Origin: Parabacteroides acidifaciens
Lineage (GTDB): Bacteria > Bacteroidota > Bacteroidia > Bacteroidales > Tannerellaceae
Direction of reading: 5' to 3'
Length of the DNA: 64,000 bases
Assembly (NCBI RefSeq): GCF_003363715.1
Contig: NZ_QREV01000002.1
Span: forward strand, 141,548 to 205,547
Shown here: one piece after another, positions 43,751 through 52,535 of the stretch
Position numbering within the stretch: position 1 is the first letter of the stretch
Layout of the letters: each line of letters begins with the position of its first letter
Program-made: the position numbers and the translations under genes
The notes under the pieces: model-generated
What the model saw: the letters and a program-made list of their open reading frames with translations, nothing else
Told to the model about the DNA's origin: nothing
Databases searched by the model: none

Positions 43751-43958
43751 AAGTAAGAAAACAATATCTTAGTGGCGAAAAGCAGGTTGGAATAAGTAAT
43801 TGTTTTGTCTAATTGCAAGCAAAAAGAAAGGGGCGGTGACTTTGAGTAAGGATTGGCGTAAATATGTCTTTTGATATTTCGTTTTTCGAAAGAGGAGTAA
43901 GGCTTTAGTTGTGATTTTTGTAGCAAGTCCATGATGTGTAAAAACATGCTATACCGGT

Positions 43959-44486
43959 TTAATCCGGTGCTGAGTGTTTTAATGTGAATTTCCAACAGCA
44001 GGCGCATCCCTGATCGGTAACCTCCGGATAGCAACTTATCATTTCGGTAACGATCCTTCCATCAATAACGCGTGCAAACCCGTCATGTTCGATGAAACCA
44101 ACCGGTGCGCATGGATGAAACGGCATGCCTTTTGCCTTTCGGGCAGATTGTACCCTGCATTCATTTATACGATATATAAGAGAATCTCCTTCTCTAAAGA
44201 TACTGACAGAAGGGTTCGACAATGCAGAGAATCTTATCGCCAATGCCTTCTCCAATCCTTCAAGGCCAGCTTCGTCCGGAAGGTTCAGAAAGTTTTTAAT
44301 CCTTTTGGCTTCCGTACGGGTGAATTTTACCCATGCATTCTTGTCATGCCACATCGCCTCCTCCATGTCGCTCTTCTCTTCCACTGATTGGAACCATACT
44401 CCGTCAAGGGCATAGATGTTCTTCGCGTATATTCTGATCAAGTCTTTAAGTTCTTCTTTTGATAATAGGTCGAGTTTGTCTGTCAT
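43959..44486 (-). CDS. Cysteine-rich DUF6125-type protein
   Basis: A 175-residue cytosolic protein. The N-terminal half is helical (ELKDLIRIYAKNIYALDGVWFQ...MEEAMWHDKNAW). The C-terminal half carries Cys residues in NECRVQSARKAKGMPFHPC and SCYPEVTDQGCACCWKF, suggestive of a metal or cofactor site. I associate this pattern with DUF6125. No promoter of its own was seen and jetD ends 45 bp upstream on the same strand, so it may be read through from the Wadjet operon. No function is assigned. Confidence 0.6.
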   Translation of the reverse strand: MTDKLDLLSKEELKDLIRIYAKNIYALDGVWFQSVEEKSDMEEAMWHDKNAWVKFTRTEAKRIKNFLNLPDEAGLEGLEKALAIRFSALSNPSVSIFREGDSLIYRINECRVQSARKAKGMPFHPCAPVGFIEHDGFARVIDGRIVTEMISCYPEVTDQGCACCWKFTLKHSAPD

Positions 44487-44531
44487 GATTTTTAGAATTA
44501 TCTTTATTACTTTGCTTTACTTTGTTTCGTC

Positions 44532-45686
44532 TTAATCTACATTTAAACAGATACAAAGGTAAGTCACAACATCGACATATGGTATCTGTTCTTGCTCTAA
44601 CCGGAAATTATTTTCTTGTAGATGACGATATAACTCCTGCTCTTCTTCGGTTAACAAAGGTAATGTTTGTAGTGATGCCGGCGTCCCTTCTTTTACCAGA
44701 TGCCGATATTTATGGAATGTATCCCAATTCATCATCAGTGAGAGAGCTGAAGGATAATAGTTACGGAACTGATTGAGTATTTGCAAACCTTGCGCATCTA
44801 AATCGCCCCAGTAATAACATTGGGCATGGGTTATCCACGGAATGTCTTTTAGATAACTGATGTTGAAACCTCCTCCGCTCCAGATGGCAATACTGTCCGG
44901 TAGTTGAGGCAGTGTTAGGAAATTCATCTTGTTTTCCGTTATAAATATGTTTTTGCAGGCACAGTTTAGTAGACGAAAGTCCGGCAATGGAAGAGATGTA
45001 TCCATCCAACGAGGACCGATTGCTAAGGCTTTATCTAAAAAACGTATGCGGATTAACGGTTCGGCACATTTCAATCCGTATCGTTTCTCAAATGCTTTTT
45101 CTTCGTGATCAATAGCCGATTCGGGTAATAGTCCGTCCAGCAAATTTCTGAGTAAATCTTTGTTCTCTTCGATGTATTTGGTGTGTACATCAATGGGTAG
45201 TTCCCGGATATAGAGGTGGGGACAGGGATGTTCGATAAAGTATTTGCAAACCTTGATTGTATCTTTCCATGTGTCGTGGCTGATCAGTCGGAGAGGATTG
45301 CTTCGGCACCATTCGATGAGCCTGGGCATTTCATCGTTGATGAGTTGCCAATTCCGGGTAAAAGTATCTAATTCATTCCGTTTCCGGGTAATACGTAAAT
45401 AAACATCCAAAGAAGGAATCAGTATGCAAACAGGAATATTCTGATTCCCGATCTTCTCGAAGTTCTTTTCTGCCATTTCTACTACATATCCCCATATAGA
45501 GGCACTTTTTTGCAGTTCTGCGATGGCAGCTTTATGCTCTGATAGTTTCAGCAGGATATCTTTCGCTGTTATCTTTCCGATGCGGGTAATTCTTTTCGGA
45601 AAGAAAGGCTCTCCTGCCATGTTCGACAGGAGTAATTCTTTCCACCAATTCAGGCATTGTTTTTTTATATCTTGTGGTGTAATCAT
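44532..45686 (-). CDS. jetD: Wadjet component JetD (Toprim nuclease subunit)
   Basis: A 384-residue protein with the DUF3322 N-terminal domain and DUF2220 C-terminal domain of JetD. JetD is the subunit that cleaves plasmid DNA after loop extrusion. Toprim-type acidic residues are seen in YYWGDLDAQG (about 291-300) and in the late RLEQEQIPYVD motif, which keeps the conserved acidic position. Its start overlaps the jetC stop by 4 bp (ATGA). It is last of jetABCD. Confidence 0.92.
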   Translation of the reverse strand: MITPQDIKKQCLNWWKELLLSNMAGEPFFPKRITRIGKITAKDILLKLSEHKAAIAELQKSASIWGYVVEMAEKNFEKIGNQNIPVCILIPSLDVYLRITRKRNELDTFTRNWQLINDEMPRLIEWCRSNPLRLISHDTWKDTIKVCKYFIEHPCPHLYIRELPIDVHTKYIEENKDLLRNLLDGLLPESAIDHEEKAFEKRYGLKCAEPLIRIRFLDKALAIGPRWMDTSLPLPDFRLLNCACKNIFITENKMNFLTLPQLPDSIAIWSGGGFNISYLKDIPWITHAQCYYWGDLDAQGLQILNQFRNYYPSALSLMMNWDTFHKYRHLVKEGTPASLQTLPLLTEEEQELYRHLQENNFRLEQEQIPYVDVVTYLCICLNVD

Positions 45687-48600
45687 GGGATGATTTCTAT
45701 TTGTGAATGATACTGGCTTTTTTCTGCTTTGTACTCTTCGATACTTAAATTACGGATTTGCGACTCATTGCCTTCCGGATTCGATACATAATGGACGGAA
45801 TGGATGTAGTTTTCAATGACATGGATTTTCTGCATCGGGGTGACAATCAGTAGTTGTAGATTCAGTTTCTTGAACAGGTCGAGTCCGAATTGCGTACTTT
45901 CATCATCGCCACGACCGAAGGCCTCGTCTATGACAACAAACCGGAACGACTGACTCCGCTCTTCCTGATAGTTCAGTCCAAACTGATAGGCGAGGGCAGA
46001 GGCCAGAATGGTGTAGGCCAGCTTCTCTTTCTGGCCACCCGATTTGCCGGAAGTGCCGGCGTAGAACTCCTTCTCCGAGTCGTCGGCCCGGTAACGTTCA
46101 CTCACATTGAAGAGGAACCATTGACGTACGTCTGTAACTTGTGCGGTCCATTCAATATCCTTGTTTTCATTGCTGCGGAAACGATTCAGAATACATTGTA
46201 CCTGTTCGAAACGATCCTCGGTGTACGCATCGTCCGTGCTGAGAATGTTGCTGTAGCAAGCTTTCTGATTTTCCTTGAATTCAAGAATTTCCCGGTTGGG
46301 ATTGGCTACCGTTTGGAGTTTGATGTAAGTACCCTTGTTGAACTCGATAGCCTCCAGGTGACGGTTGATTATTTCTATTTTTTTCTGAATTTGTTTGGCA
46401 TGCAAATCCAGTTTATTGTCGAAGGTAACGATGCTTTTTATGGTATCCTGATTCAAGAGTACCTTTAGTTTTGCTTCGTGTGCCGGTAATCCTTCTGTGA
46501 TAACCTGTTGAAGAATCTTTAGATATTCGGCGCGGGCTTCAATATCTTCGGGTAGTTCCAGGGCCTCGAAAGGGAAAGCGTTACGATAGTCACGCATGAT
46601 TTTAGTGATCTTCTCTCTCAGTGTATCCCGCTTTTTCTGCATGTTCAACCGGGTTCCCGATAAGCTTTTGGATAGCTCTCCTTTCTGGCTGTCTATATTG
46701 CCAAGTGTGTAAGAACTGCTTGGTTGCGACGATTCTATTTTGGGATAATAGGCACTTTTGTTTTCCGAGGAAAGCGAAGCGGACTGTTGTTGTAAATCCG
46801 GTAGTTGAGCATAGTCTGTTTCTACTTGATTATTCAATCGCCCGCGATTGTCTTTTAGCTTATCGATCTGATTTCTCAAGTCGCTTTCTTTGCTTTCCAA
46901 CTGCTTTTGCCGCTCTGTCAGCGTTTTAATCAGATCGTTACTTTTTGCCAGTTCTTGTTCCTCCTTTTGCAGTTGGGATATACGTTCTGTTTCTTGTTGC
47001 CAGTTCAGATCATTCCAGTCTTGGAATCTTTTTATCTGCATTAAAGACGATCGGGTATTATTGCATACATCTATTGCCTTTGAAAGTTCTTCAATTCCGG
47101 TTTCTTCTGTTTTATATTGGGACAAAAGCGATTTCAGGTAGGATTCGATCGCTTGTATTTTCTCTTTATTACTCCAACCTAATATGAAGTTCCTGCGATC
47201 CCAAAGGTCGCGACGATCATCTTTGACATGGCGCAAACGACCTGTTTTGATTTGTCCTTCTTTTGTGATCCCATCACTGACATGCTGAAATTCATCTAAG
47301 GATACACATTGCAGATTGAAGCGGTGCACCAATTCTTTCTCTATCCAATTGTAGAATGTTGTATTGGGTTTAATATTAATTTTGTTTACTGCTGACGAGG
47401 GAGATAAATCTTCAATGAGAGCACTCTGTTGTTTGCTTTCTGCCGGTATGCGGAAATATTCCAGGCGGATACCTTTATGGCGATTGTCTTGCAGTTTGTT
47501 GGCATTTACGAATCCCGATACTAAGTGATAATATCGGTCGGGAACCAACATGCTGATACCGAATCCCCGTAACAATCGCTCCAAAGCTCCTTCCCATTCT
47601 TTGTCTTTGGAACGGACTTGCAGCAGTTCGCCGACAAAGGGGATCTCCTCCTCGCGAATACCTAAATTTTCGACCAACTGTTTTCGTATTTCCAAAATGC
47701 CGGAAGGCAACTGGTTGGAGCGTGTTTGCAAAGACTCTATCTCCTGCTTTTGCATATCAATCTCCTGTCGAGTGTTGAGATGTTCAGCTATTTTCGTACC
47801 TTGCAGTTTTGTCAACTTATCCCGCTCTTTCTGTATTTCGTCCTGCTTTTCCTCTGCACTTTTCAAATTGCGGTAAAAGGTCTGTTCGGTGTTGGCTGCG
47901 GGAAGACCACATTGCTGGGTCAGTTGGAGATATTCTTCGTGTTGTTTCTTTTTGTCTTGCTGGTCTTTGGCAGCTTGTGCTATTTCAGTCTTGATTTGAT
48001 CCAGGCGGGCACCCCCGTTGTCGTGGATGGCTTGTCGAAGTTCGTTCATCGTATTGCGGCAGGTATCAAGCTCTGTCTCTGCTTGTTTGATTTGGTTTTC
48101 CTGCTGTGTGAGTTTGCGCTTGCAATTGGCGATCTCTTTTTGCAACAGACTTATTTTCTTGTCGGCAAAGTAGGCCGGGATAGCATCCGACAGCAGTACT
48201 TCAATTTCGTGTAATTGTTCTTCTACTTGGGAATATTCATGATCCAGTCCGGTCAGCGGATTCAAAATGTCACGTTGCTTACGGGCCTCCATTACCGCGG
48301 CATGCGCTTGATGCAGGTTGTCGAATCGTTTTTTCAGTTCATCTATTTGTTCTTGTATGTTAGTCGGTTCCAGCATTTGTTCGCGGACAAAGTTGGTAAG
48401 GCTGCTTACCGATTTCATGGAAACTGTTTGATAGAACAATTCGATAGCCTTATCAGAGTTCATGCCGAACAGTTGGCGGAATCGTTGGCTGTATCGGGTA
48501 AAGTTGTCATCAAATATTTCGATGCAGTTATTGGTACGCAATCGTTTCTTCAGTTCTTTAATATCCGCGAATCCGGAAAAATGCTCTTTAATTGTGAGTG

Positions 48601-49057
48601 GCTCGCTTCCTATCAGTAGTAGTTTACGGACATTACTGCCATTCTCAATCCAGAAAAGTTGGGCTAATGAAGTGTGTGTATTGTATCCGGCATTATAAAA
48701 ATTGGCAATAATGACTGTAAACGTAGCTTCGCCTGACTTTGTATAACGCAGGGAAACGGCTTTGCTGGCATTGGTCAGTTCGTCGCTTTTTGAACTGTAA
48801 TTTCCTTTGATGTATGAAGCCAGATTGCGCTCTTTGCTTTCGGCGCCGGCTGCTTTATTGAATGTTATGCGGTTGTAGGGTACCAGAAGGCAGGTCGATG
48901 CATCGACAACAGTCGATTTCCCCGATCCTACGGCACCGGTCAGTAATGAGTTCTCACCTTGCGGGGTGATTCGCCATATCTTATTATTAAAGGTTCCCCA
49001 GTTTAATAATTCCATATATTGCAGGCGGTGGCCCACCTGTCCGACTTCGTTCTTCAT
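45683..49057 (-). CDS. jetC: Wadjet component JetC (SMC/MukB-like ATPase)
   Basis: A 1124-residue condensin ATPase that extrudes DNA loops in the Wadjet anti-plasmid complex. Walker A is TGAVGSGKSTVVDA (about 40-53). Two long coiled-coil stretches (about 280-450 and 650-800) flank a hinge-like centre. The ABC signature SGGQKEKLAY is at about 1006 and Walker B VVIDEAFGRGDDEST at about 1037-1051. It overlaps both neighbours by 4 bp. All ATPase motifs are intact, so it is expected to be functional. Confidence 0.95.
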   Translation of the reverse strand: MKNEVGQVGHRLQYMELLNWGTFNNKIWRITPQGENSLLTGAVGSGKSTVVDASTCLLVPYNRITFNKAAGAESKERNLASYIKGNYSSKSDELTNASKAVSLRYTKSGEATFTVIIANFYNAGYNTHTSLAQLFWIENGSNVRKLLLIGSEPLTIKEHFSGFADIKELKKRLRTNNCIEIFDDNFTRYSQRFRQLFGMNSDKAIELFYQTVSMKSVSSLTNFVREQMLEPTNIQEQIDELKKRFDNLHQAHAAVMEARKQRDILNPLTGLDHEYSQVEEQLHEIEVLLSDAIPAYFADKKISLLQKEIANCKRKLTQQENQIKQAETELDTCRNTMNELRQAIHDNGGARLDQIKTEIAQAAKDQQDKKKQHEEYLQLTQQCGLPAANTEQTFYRNLKSAEEKQDEIQKERDKLTKLQGTKIAEHLNTRQEIDMQKQEIESLQTRSNQLPSGILEIRKQLVENLGIREEEIPFVGELLQVRSKDKEWEGALERLLRGFGISMLVPDRYYHLVSGFVNANKLQDNRHKGIRLEYFRIPAESKQQSALIEDLSPSSAVNKINIKPNTTFYNWIEKELVHRFNLQCVSLDEFQHVSDGITKEGQIKTGRLRHVKDDRRDLWDRRNFILGWSNKEKIQAIESYLKSLLSQYKTEETGIEELSKAIDVCNNTRSSLMQIKRFQDWNDLNWQQETERISQLQKEEQELAKSNDLIKTLTERQKQLESKESDLRNQIDKLKDNRGRLNNQVETDYAQLPDLQQQSASLSSENKSAYYPKIESSQPSSSYTLGNIDSQKGELSKSLSGTRLNMQKKRDTLREKITKIMRDYRNAFPFEALELPEDIEARAEYLKILQQVITEGLPAHEAKLKVLLNQDTIKSIVTFDNKLDLHAKQIQKKIEIINRHLEAIEFNKGTYIKLQTVANPNREILEFKENQKACYSNILSTDDAYTEDRFEQVQCILNRFRSNENKDIEWTAQVTDVRQWFLFNVSERYRADDSEKEFYAGTSGKSGGQKEKLAYTILASALAYQFGLNYQEERSQSFRFVVIDEAFGRGDDESTQFGLDLFKKLNLQLLIVTPMQKIHVIENYIHSVHYVSNPEGNESQIRNLSIEEYKAEKSQYHSQIEIIP

Positions 49058-49644
49058 TTCTTTGACTGTGTTACATATTCTTTATACCGTTCTAACCATT
49101 CGCTGACTTGGTCTGCATTGACAAATGCCTTGATGATACGATTGACTTCATATTGTTCCTGTTCTGTTTTCATTTGTCGCAAGAAACCTTCGTCGATCAC
49201 TTTTTTGATGGCGCTGTCTATTTGTTTCTGCGTGTTGGCTTCATTGCTTGTTTCCTTCAGGTATAATTTCATCAGGTTGTCGATCTCTTCACGGCTCAGT
49301 ATCGCTTTGGCGGATTCCCCTTCCTGATCATTTTCGATCAAGTGCTTGCGAAGCAATAAACAGAGTAATGACACATGGAAGGTGAGCGGACGGCGTCTGA
49401 TTAATTTAGGAATGTTTTCCTGCTCAGAGGATTCCTCTTCACCGGCTGTTTGCGACTGTTGTTGTTTCAGATAAGCATATCCTTCAGCCTTGTCGATAAT
49501 GACATCCAGATGGATGTCAGCAAAATAGTTTCTAATATCCCGTTCATGTTCGGGTTGCATCAATGTGTTCCATATTTCTTCTTGATGACTATATACAATA
49601 CCTTTTAATAAGGATATCAGTACGTTGGAATAGACTTTCTTCAT
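49054..49644 (-). CDS. jetB: Wadjet component JetB (DUF4194, kite-like)
   Basis: A 196-residue protein of the DUF4194 family, the MukE-like subunit that bridges JetA and JetC. Recognisable features are the EIWNTLMQPEHERDIRNYFADI start and the winged-helix-type core around PLTFHVSLLCLLLRKHLIEND, plus a C-terminal FVNADQVSEWLERYKEYV. It overlaps jetA and jetC by 4 bp each, consistent with stoichiometric production of the complex. Confidence 0.9.
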   Translation of the reverse strand: MKKVYSNVLISLLKGIVYSHQEEIWNTLMQPEHERDIRNYFADIHLDVIIDKAEGYAYLKQQQSQTAGEEESSEQENIPKLIRRRPLTFHVSLLCLLLRKHLIENDQEGESAKAILSREEIDNLMKLYLKETSNEANTQKQIDSAIKKVIDEGFLRQMKTEQEQYEVNRIIKAFVNADQVSEWLERYKEYVTQSKK

Positions 49645-51083
49645 CGATTGAATATGATTTTAGGAATTTTTACTTTGAATATTTGTCCGGTTTGTGAATT
49701 ACGGATTTGTATCTCCTCCTGTTCATCGGCAGAAACCGAATGCCGTTTCTCGTTTTTGGTTGCGATGTCCAGATAAGCCACTACTTCAGCCACTCCTTTT
49801 TCGATAGGGTGTGCCTTTATTAATTCCGGCAAAGAAACTTGTGGCTGATATCTGAGCAATTGTCTGATATTATCTTTTAATTTAGGAATATCTATTTCAA
49901 ACTGTTCGTACAGCAGTTCATTGCTTCCGGATGCTTTGCCTTCCTGCAACGGTTGCTTCTTGAATTTTATTTGTTCGGGAGGTGAAAACAGCGGACGGTC
50001 ACAGATCAGGTCGATATGGATGATGTCCTCCACTTCCAATGCCGGGAGTTTCGTAAAGTCGATTTCCGGATGCTCGAAAATTAATTTGAGCCCTTCATCG
50101 ATCTGTTCGTGGATTCGTTTGTTTTCAAAGAAGGATTTGTGTTCCAGGTATCTTCGTAGCTGATTCCATAGCGAATTTGTCGTTTTATTGGTACGGTCTC
50201 CTGCTTCGATCAAGCTGTTTCTCAATAACTCCATACGGAAATTATCATTCCTCATCTTTTGTACAACAGGTATATTAAGCATGAGTTCAATTAGTTTTTC
50301 AAATTCCACTTGTTTGGATTGTGACAGCAAGAATTCCCAGAAAGCGGTAAAGCTTTTTCCCTGATCGGTTTGCGCGAGGAAGTCTTGTTGTTCGAATAAG
50401 TCCGACAGGACCTCGCCTTTCGATTGACTGGTTGTAATGATCTGTCTTCTGAAATTTCGATCCAGGTCCCTGAAGTTCTGTTCCACTTCTCTAAAGTCGG
50501 CAAGTAATGATTTGGCTGTATCCTCAATCAGGAAATACTCTTCCTTTATTTGCCGTTCGTCCAGCATTTCCAGTTTGCCGGCCTTGATATCTTCAATGCT
50601 CTGTTCTAATATCTGCTTCTGTGCTTCCAGTTGAGCGAGTCTTTCCGATGCATTCATTTGGGTTTTGCCCACCAGCTTTTGCATTCGTTCGAAAAGATAT
50701 TTCAGACGCGATTCCGTACCGATGAATTCTCGTTTCTCCAGACTGTCAATCCATTTGAAAGCCAGTTCCGTGGCCGGTGTCAGTTCGTAGACAAACTCAT
50801 CTGTTTTCCCCGGATACTTGCGAAGAAATCCGGCATTGCTCCAATCTGTCAAATATTCAGCCGGTGGTTTAGGGTACGTTTTGCCCGGTTCATTTAATAT
50901 ATAGAGAACATCCGAGAGGCGGCTGGTCAGTTCTTTTTCCAGGATGCCGCCTTCCTCCTGATTCGAGAATTCTTCCTTGAAAGCAGAGGATAGAAAGCTG
51001 ATAATAAGCGGTGCATTATCAGCTTTCAATAATCGGATGGTGGTATGGTTCTTAAGCAATTGGCTTATATATTCATAGGTCAT
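49641..51083 (-). CDS. jetA: Wadjet component JetA (DUF3375, kleisin-like)
   Basis: 480 residues from ATG 51083 (a TTG two codons upstream is less likely). DUF3375 is the MukF-like kleisin subunit. Its N-terminal winged helix reads ISQLLKNHTTIRLLKADNAPLIISFL, followed by VLYILNEPGKTYPKPPAEYLTDW. A long coiled coil with RRQIITTSQSKGEVLSDLF follows, and the C-terminal winged-helix region begins at SLPELIKAHPIEKG. It begins 31-37 bp after the HIRAN gene on the same strand. Confidence 0.92.
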   Translation of the reverse strand: MTYEYISQLLKNHTTIRLLKADNAPLIISFLSSAFKEEFSNQEEGGILEKELTSRLSDVLYILNEPGKTYPKPPAEYLTDWSNAGFLRKYPGKTDEFVYELTPATELAFKWIDSLEKREFIGTESRLKYLFERMQKLVGKTQMNASERLAQLEAQKQILEQSIEDIKAGKLEMLDERQIKEEYFLIEDTAKSLLADFREVEQNFRDLDRNFRRQIITTSQSKGEVLSDLFEQQDFLAQTDQGKSFTAFWEFLLSQSKQVEFEKLIELMLNIPVVQKMRNDNFRMELLRNSLIEAGDRTNKTTNSLWNQLRRYLEHKSFFENKRIHEQIDEGLKLIFEHPEIDFTKLPALEVEDIIHIDLICDRPLFSPPEQIKFKKQPLQEGKASGSNELLYEQFEIDIPKLKDNIRQLLRYQPQVSLPELIKAHPIEKGVAEVVAYLDIATKNEKRHSVSADEQEEIQIRNSQTGQIFKVKIPKIIFNR

Positions 51084-51120
51084 ATACAATATCTTTTATG
51101 ATGGAACAATACGGGGATCT

Positions 51121-51450
51121 TTACTGGATGTCATTGCGTTGTTTGATATATACTATGGCGCCGATTTGATTCTCCGGACGTTCATCTTTAGAAATCCTGT
51201 TGATTCGTACTTCGAATATATTTGCATATCCTTGTTCACAAAGTTTACTGATTTCCTGATTCTTATCCCGGGGGATGAATCCTAATTTGTAGTCCTTGTA
51301 ATAGATGGCTACGGCATAGGGATCAAATTTGTTATCTTCTTCCCTTTTTAATTGCAGTTCAGTTCCGATAGCGAGTTCTTGAAAAACCAATGTCCCATCC
51401 CAATAAGTGAAACCTGCAATGTCGAAATTAATAAAATGTCTTCTTTCCAT
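51121..51450 (-). CDS. HIRAN-domain protein linked to Wadjet
   Basis: A 109-residue stand-alone HIRAN domain. The beta-fold core shows FDIAGFTYWDGTLVFQELAIGTE, LKREEDNKFDPYAVAIYY and KLGFIPRDKNQEIS, the family landmarks. HIRAN domains (as in HLTF) bind free 3' DNA ends, though many bacterial ones are uncharacterised. Only 37 bp separate it from jetA on the same strand, so it is the probable first gene of a HIRAN-jetABCD transcript. A DNA-end-sensing accessory role is inference. Confidence 0.88.
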   Translation of the reverse strand: MERRHFINFDIAGFTYWDGTLVFQELAIGTELQLKREEDNKFDPYAVAIYYKDYKLGFIPRDKNQEISKLCEQGYANIFEVRINRISKDERPENQIGAIVYIKQRNDIQ

Positions 51451-51485
51451 AACGTTGTCTTTTTTGTATGATGATGCAAAGAAAC

Positions 51486-51520
51486 AATCACGTTTTGACA
51501 GGTTTTGTCACAACGTGATT
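51486..51520. promoter_or_regulatory. 35-bp palindrome, candidate WYL operator before the HIRAN-jet operon
   Basis: AATCACGTTTTGACA (51486-51500) and TGTCACAACGTGATT (51506-51520) are inverted complements with one mismatch and a 5-nt centre. It sits 35 bp before the HIRAN start and 3 bp after the WYL regulator stop. A minus-strand box TTTCTTTG (51477-51484) directly adjoins it. It could be an operator, or a terminator for the WYL gene. Confidence 0.6.
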
Positions 51521-51522
51521 TT

Positions 51523-52440
51523 TTATGCTTGTATGAGTGAATTTATATGGTTCGAAACATATTTCTTGATATATTCTTTTAATTCCGGTGAATCAATAAT
51601 TAGAATGTCGGCAGCTAAACCAAGGATAAAGCGTGTGGCACCGATGAAGTTGCTTACTTGTGTTTTTAATAACCAGTGGTCTGGTGATATTTGTTGTGTA
51701 TCTTGTTCTGCCAATGGATATTCTTCGATAAGCAGATTGTAAGCTCTTCGGGTTAGTTGCAATGTGATTGAGTATTTTTCTCCTTCATAGCTGCTCATAC
51801 GGAATATATCCGTAAAACCTTCCTGATGTATTTCCTCATATTCCCAATTTGCAGTTGTCACTTCAACGGATTCGATGCGTGATATACGGAAGAGTTTGTT
51901 TCGTTTGCTGGCCGGTTCGTAACACCATACTTCTACATAATTGGTAGTAAAAGCAAAAGGTTCCACATACCGGTCTGTAGCAGTTTGTCCGTGAGCCGAT
52001 GAGTAATTATGTAAAATAACCTGTTTTTTCTGTTCGTATGCATCGATCAGTTTCCGGATATTATCTGCATCCCTTCCTTTGATGACAGAATCCGCGATTA
52101 TTTTGCTATTGTAGACTGAAGCCAGTTTCCTCTTTAGGTTTTGTTTTATCAGATTATTATTATCAATGGCTTCGATTACCTGGTGAATCATGTAGGCTTC
52201 TTCTTTACTGAAGTGAATGAGTTGGGAAATATCTTTAAAGAAAGGAGATTCTTTGCCCATCCGGACATAAGGACCCTCTTTGTAGATTGTAAATCCGGCA
52301 GCTTTGAATGTGTCGAGATAACGATAAATAGAACGGGGAGAAGTATCCATACGTTCGGCCAGTTCTTCTATTGTATAGCAAGTGTTGGCTGTCAGCAACA
52401 TCATGAGATGCAGCAAGCGTTCGAGTTTGGGTTGATCCAT
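51523..52440 (-). CDS. WYL-domain transcriptional regulator of the Wadjet operon
   Basis: 305 residues from ATG 52440; a start at 52506 would read through a perfect inverted repeat that looks like a control site. An N-terminal DeoR/winged helix (YTIEELAERMDTSPRSIYRYLDTF) is followed by a WYL domain (EPFAFTTNYVEVWCYEPASKR...LFRISRIESVEV) and a C-terminal WCX-like extension. WYL proteins of the BrxR/CapW type repress defence operons and respond to nucleic acid or nucleotide ligands. It lies directly upstream of the HIRAN-jetABCD genes on the same strand. Confidence 0.9.
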   Translation of the reverse strand: MDQPKLERLLHLMMLLTANTCYTIEELAERMDTSPRSIYRYLDTFKAAGFTIYKEGPYVRMGKESPFFKDISQLIHFSKEEAYMIHQVIEAIDNNNLIKQNLKRKLASVYNSKIIADSVIKGRDADNIRKLIDAYEQKKQVILHNYSSAHGQTATDRYVEPFAFTTNYVEVWCYEPASKRNKLFRISRIESVEVTTANWEYEEIHQEGFTDIFRMSSYEGEKYSITLQLTRRAYNLLIEEYPLAEQDTQQISPDHWLLKTQVSNFIGATRFILGLAADILIIDSPELKEYIKKYVSNHINSLIQA

Positions 52441-52456
52441 ATCTTCAGGAGTAATT

Positions 52457-52490
52457 ATTTTACCATTTCTAATTACAAAGATGGTAAAAT
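52457..52490. promoter_or_regulatory. Inverted repeat at the WYL gene promoter
   Basis: ATTTTACCAT (52457-52466) and ATGGTAAAAT (52481-52490) are perfect 10-bp inverted repeats with a 14-bp spacer. A minus-strand box CATCTTTG (52476-52483) near the -7 consensus lies inside. Position just before ATG 52440 suggests autoregulation. Confidence 0.55.
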
Positions 52491-52535
52491 CAGAAACAGA
52501 TAACAATCTTTTTCTTGATTATCTGTTCCTGAAGA

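Noticed and set aside
43729..44034. 101-codon minus-strand frame downstream of the DUF6125-type gene
   Set aside because: Overlaps that gene's end in another frame, shows no domain, and contains the promoter of the HTH regulator gene.
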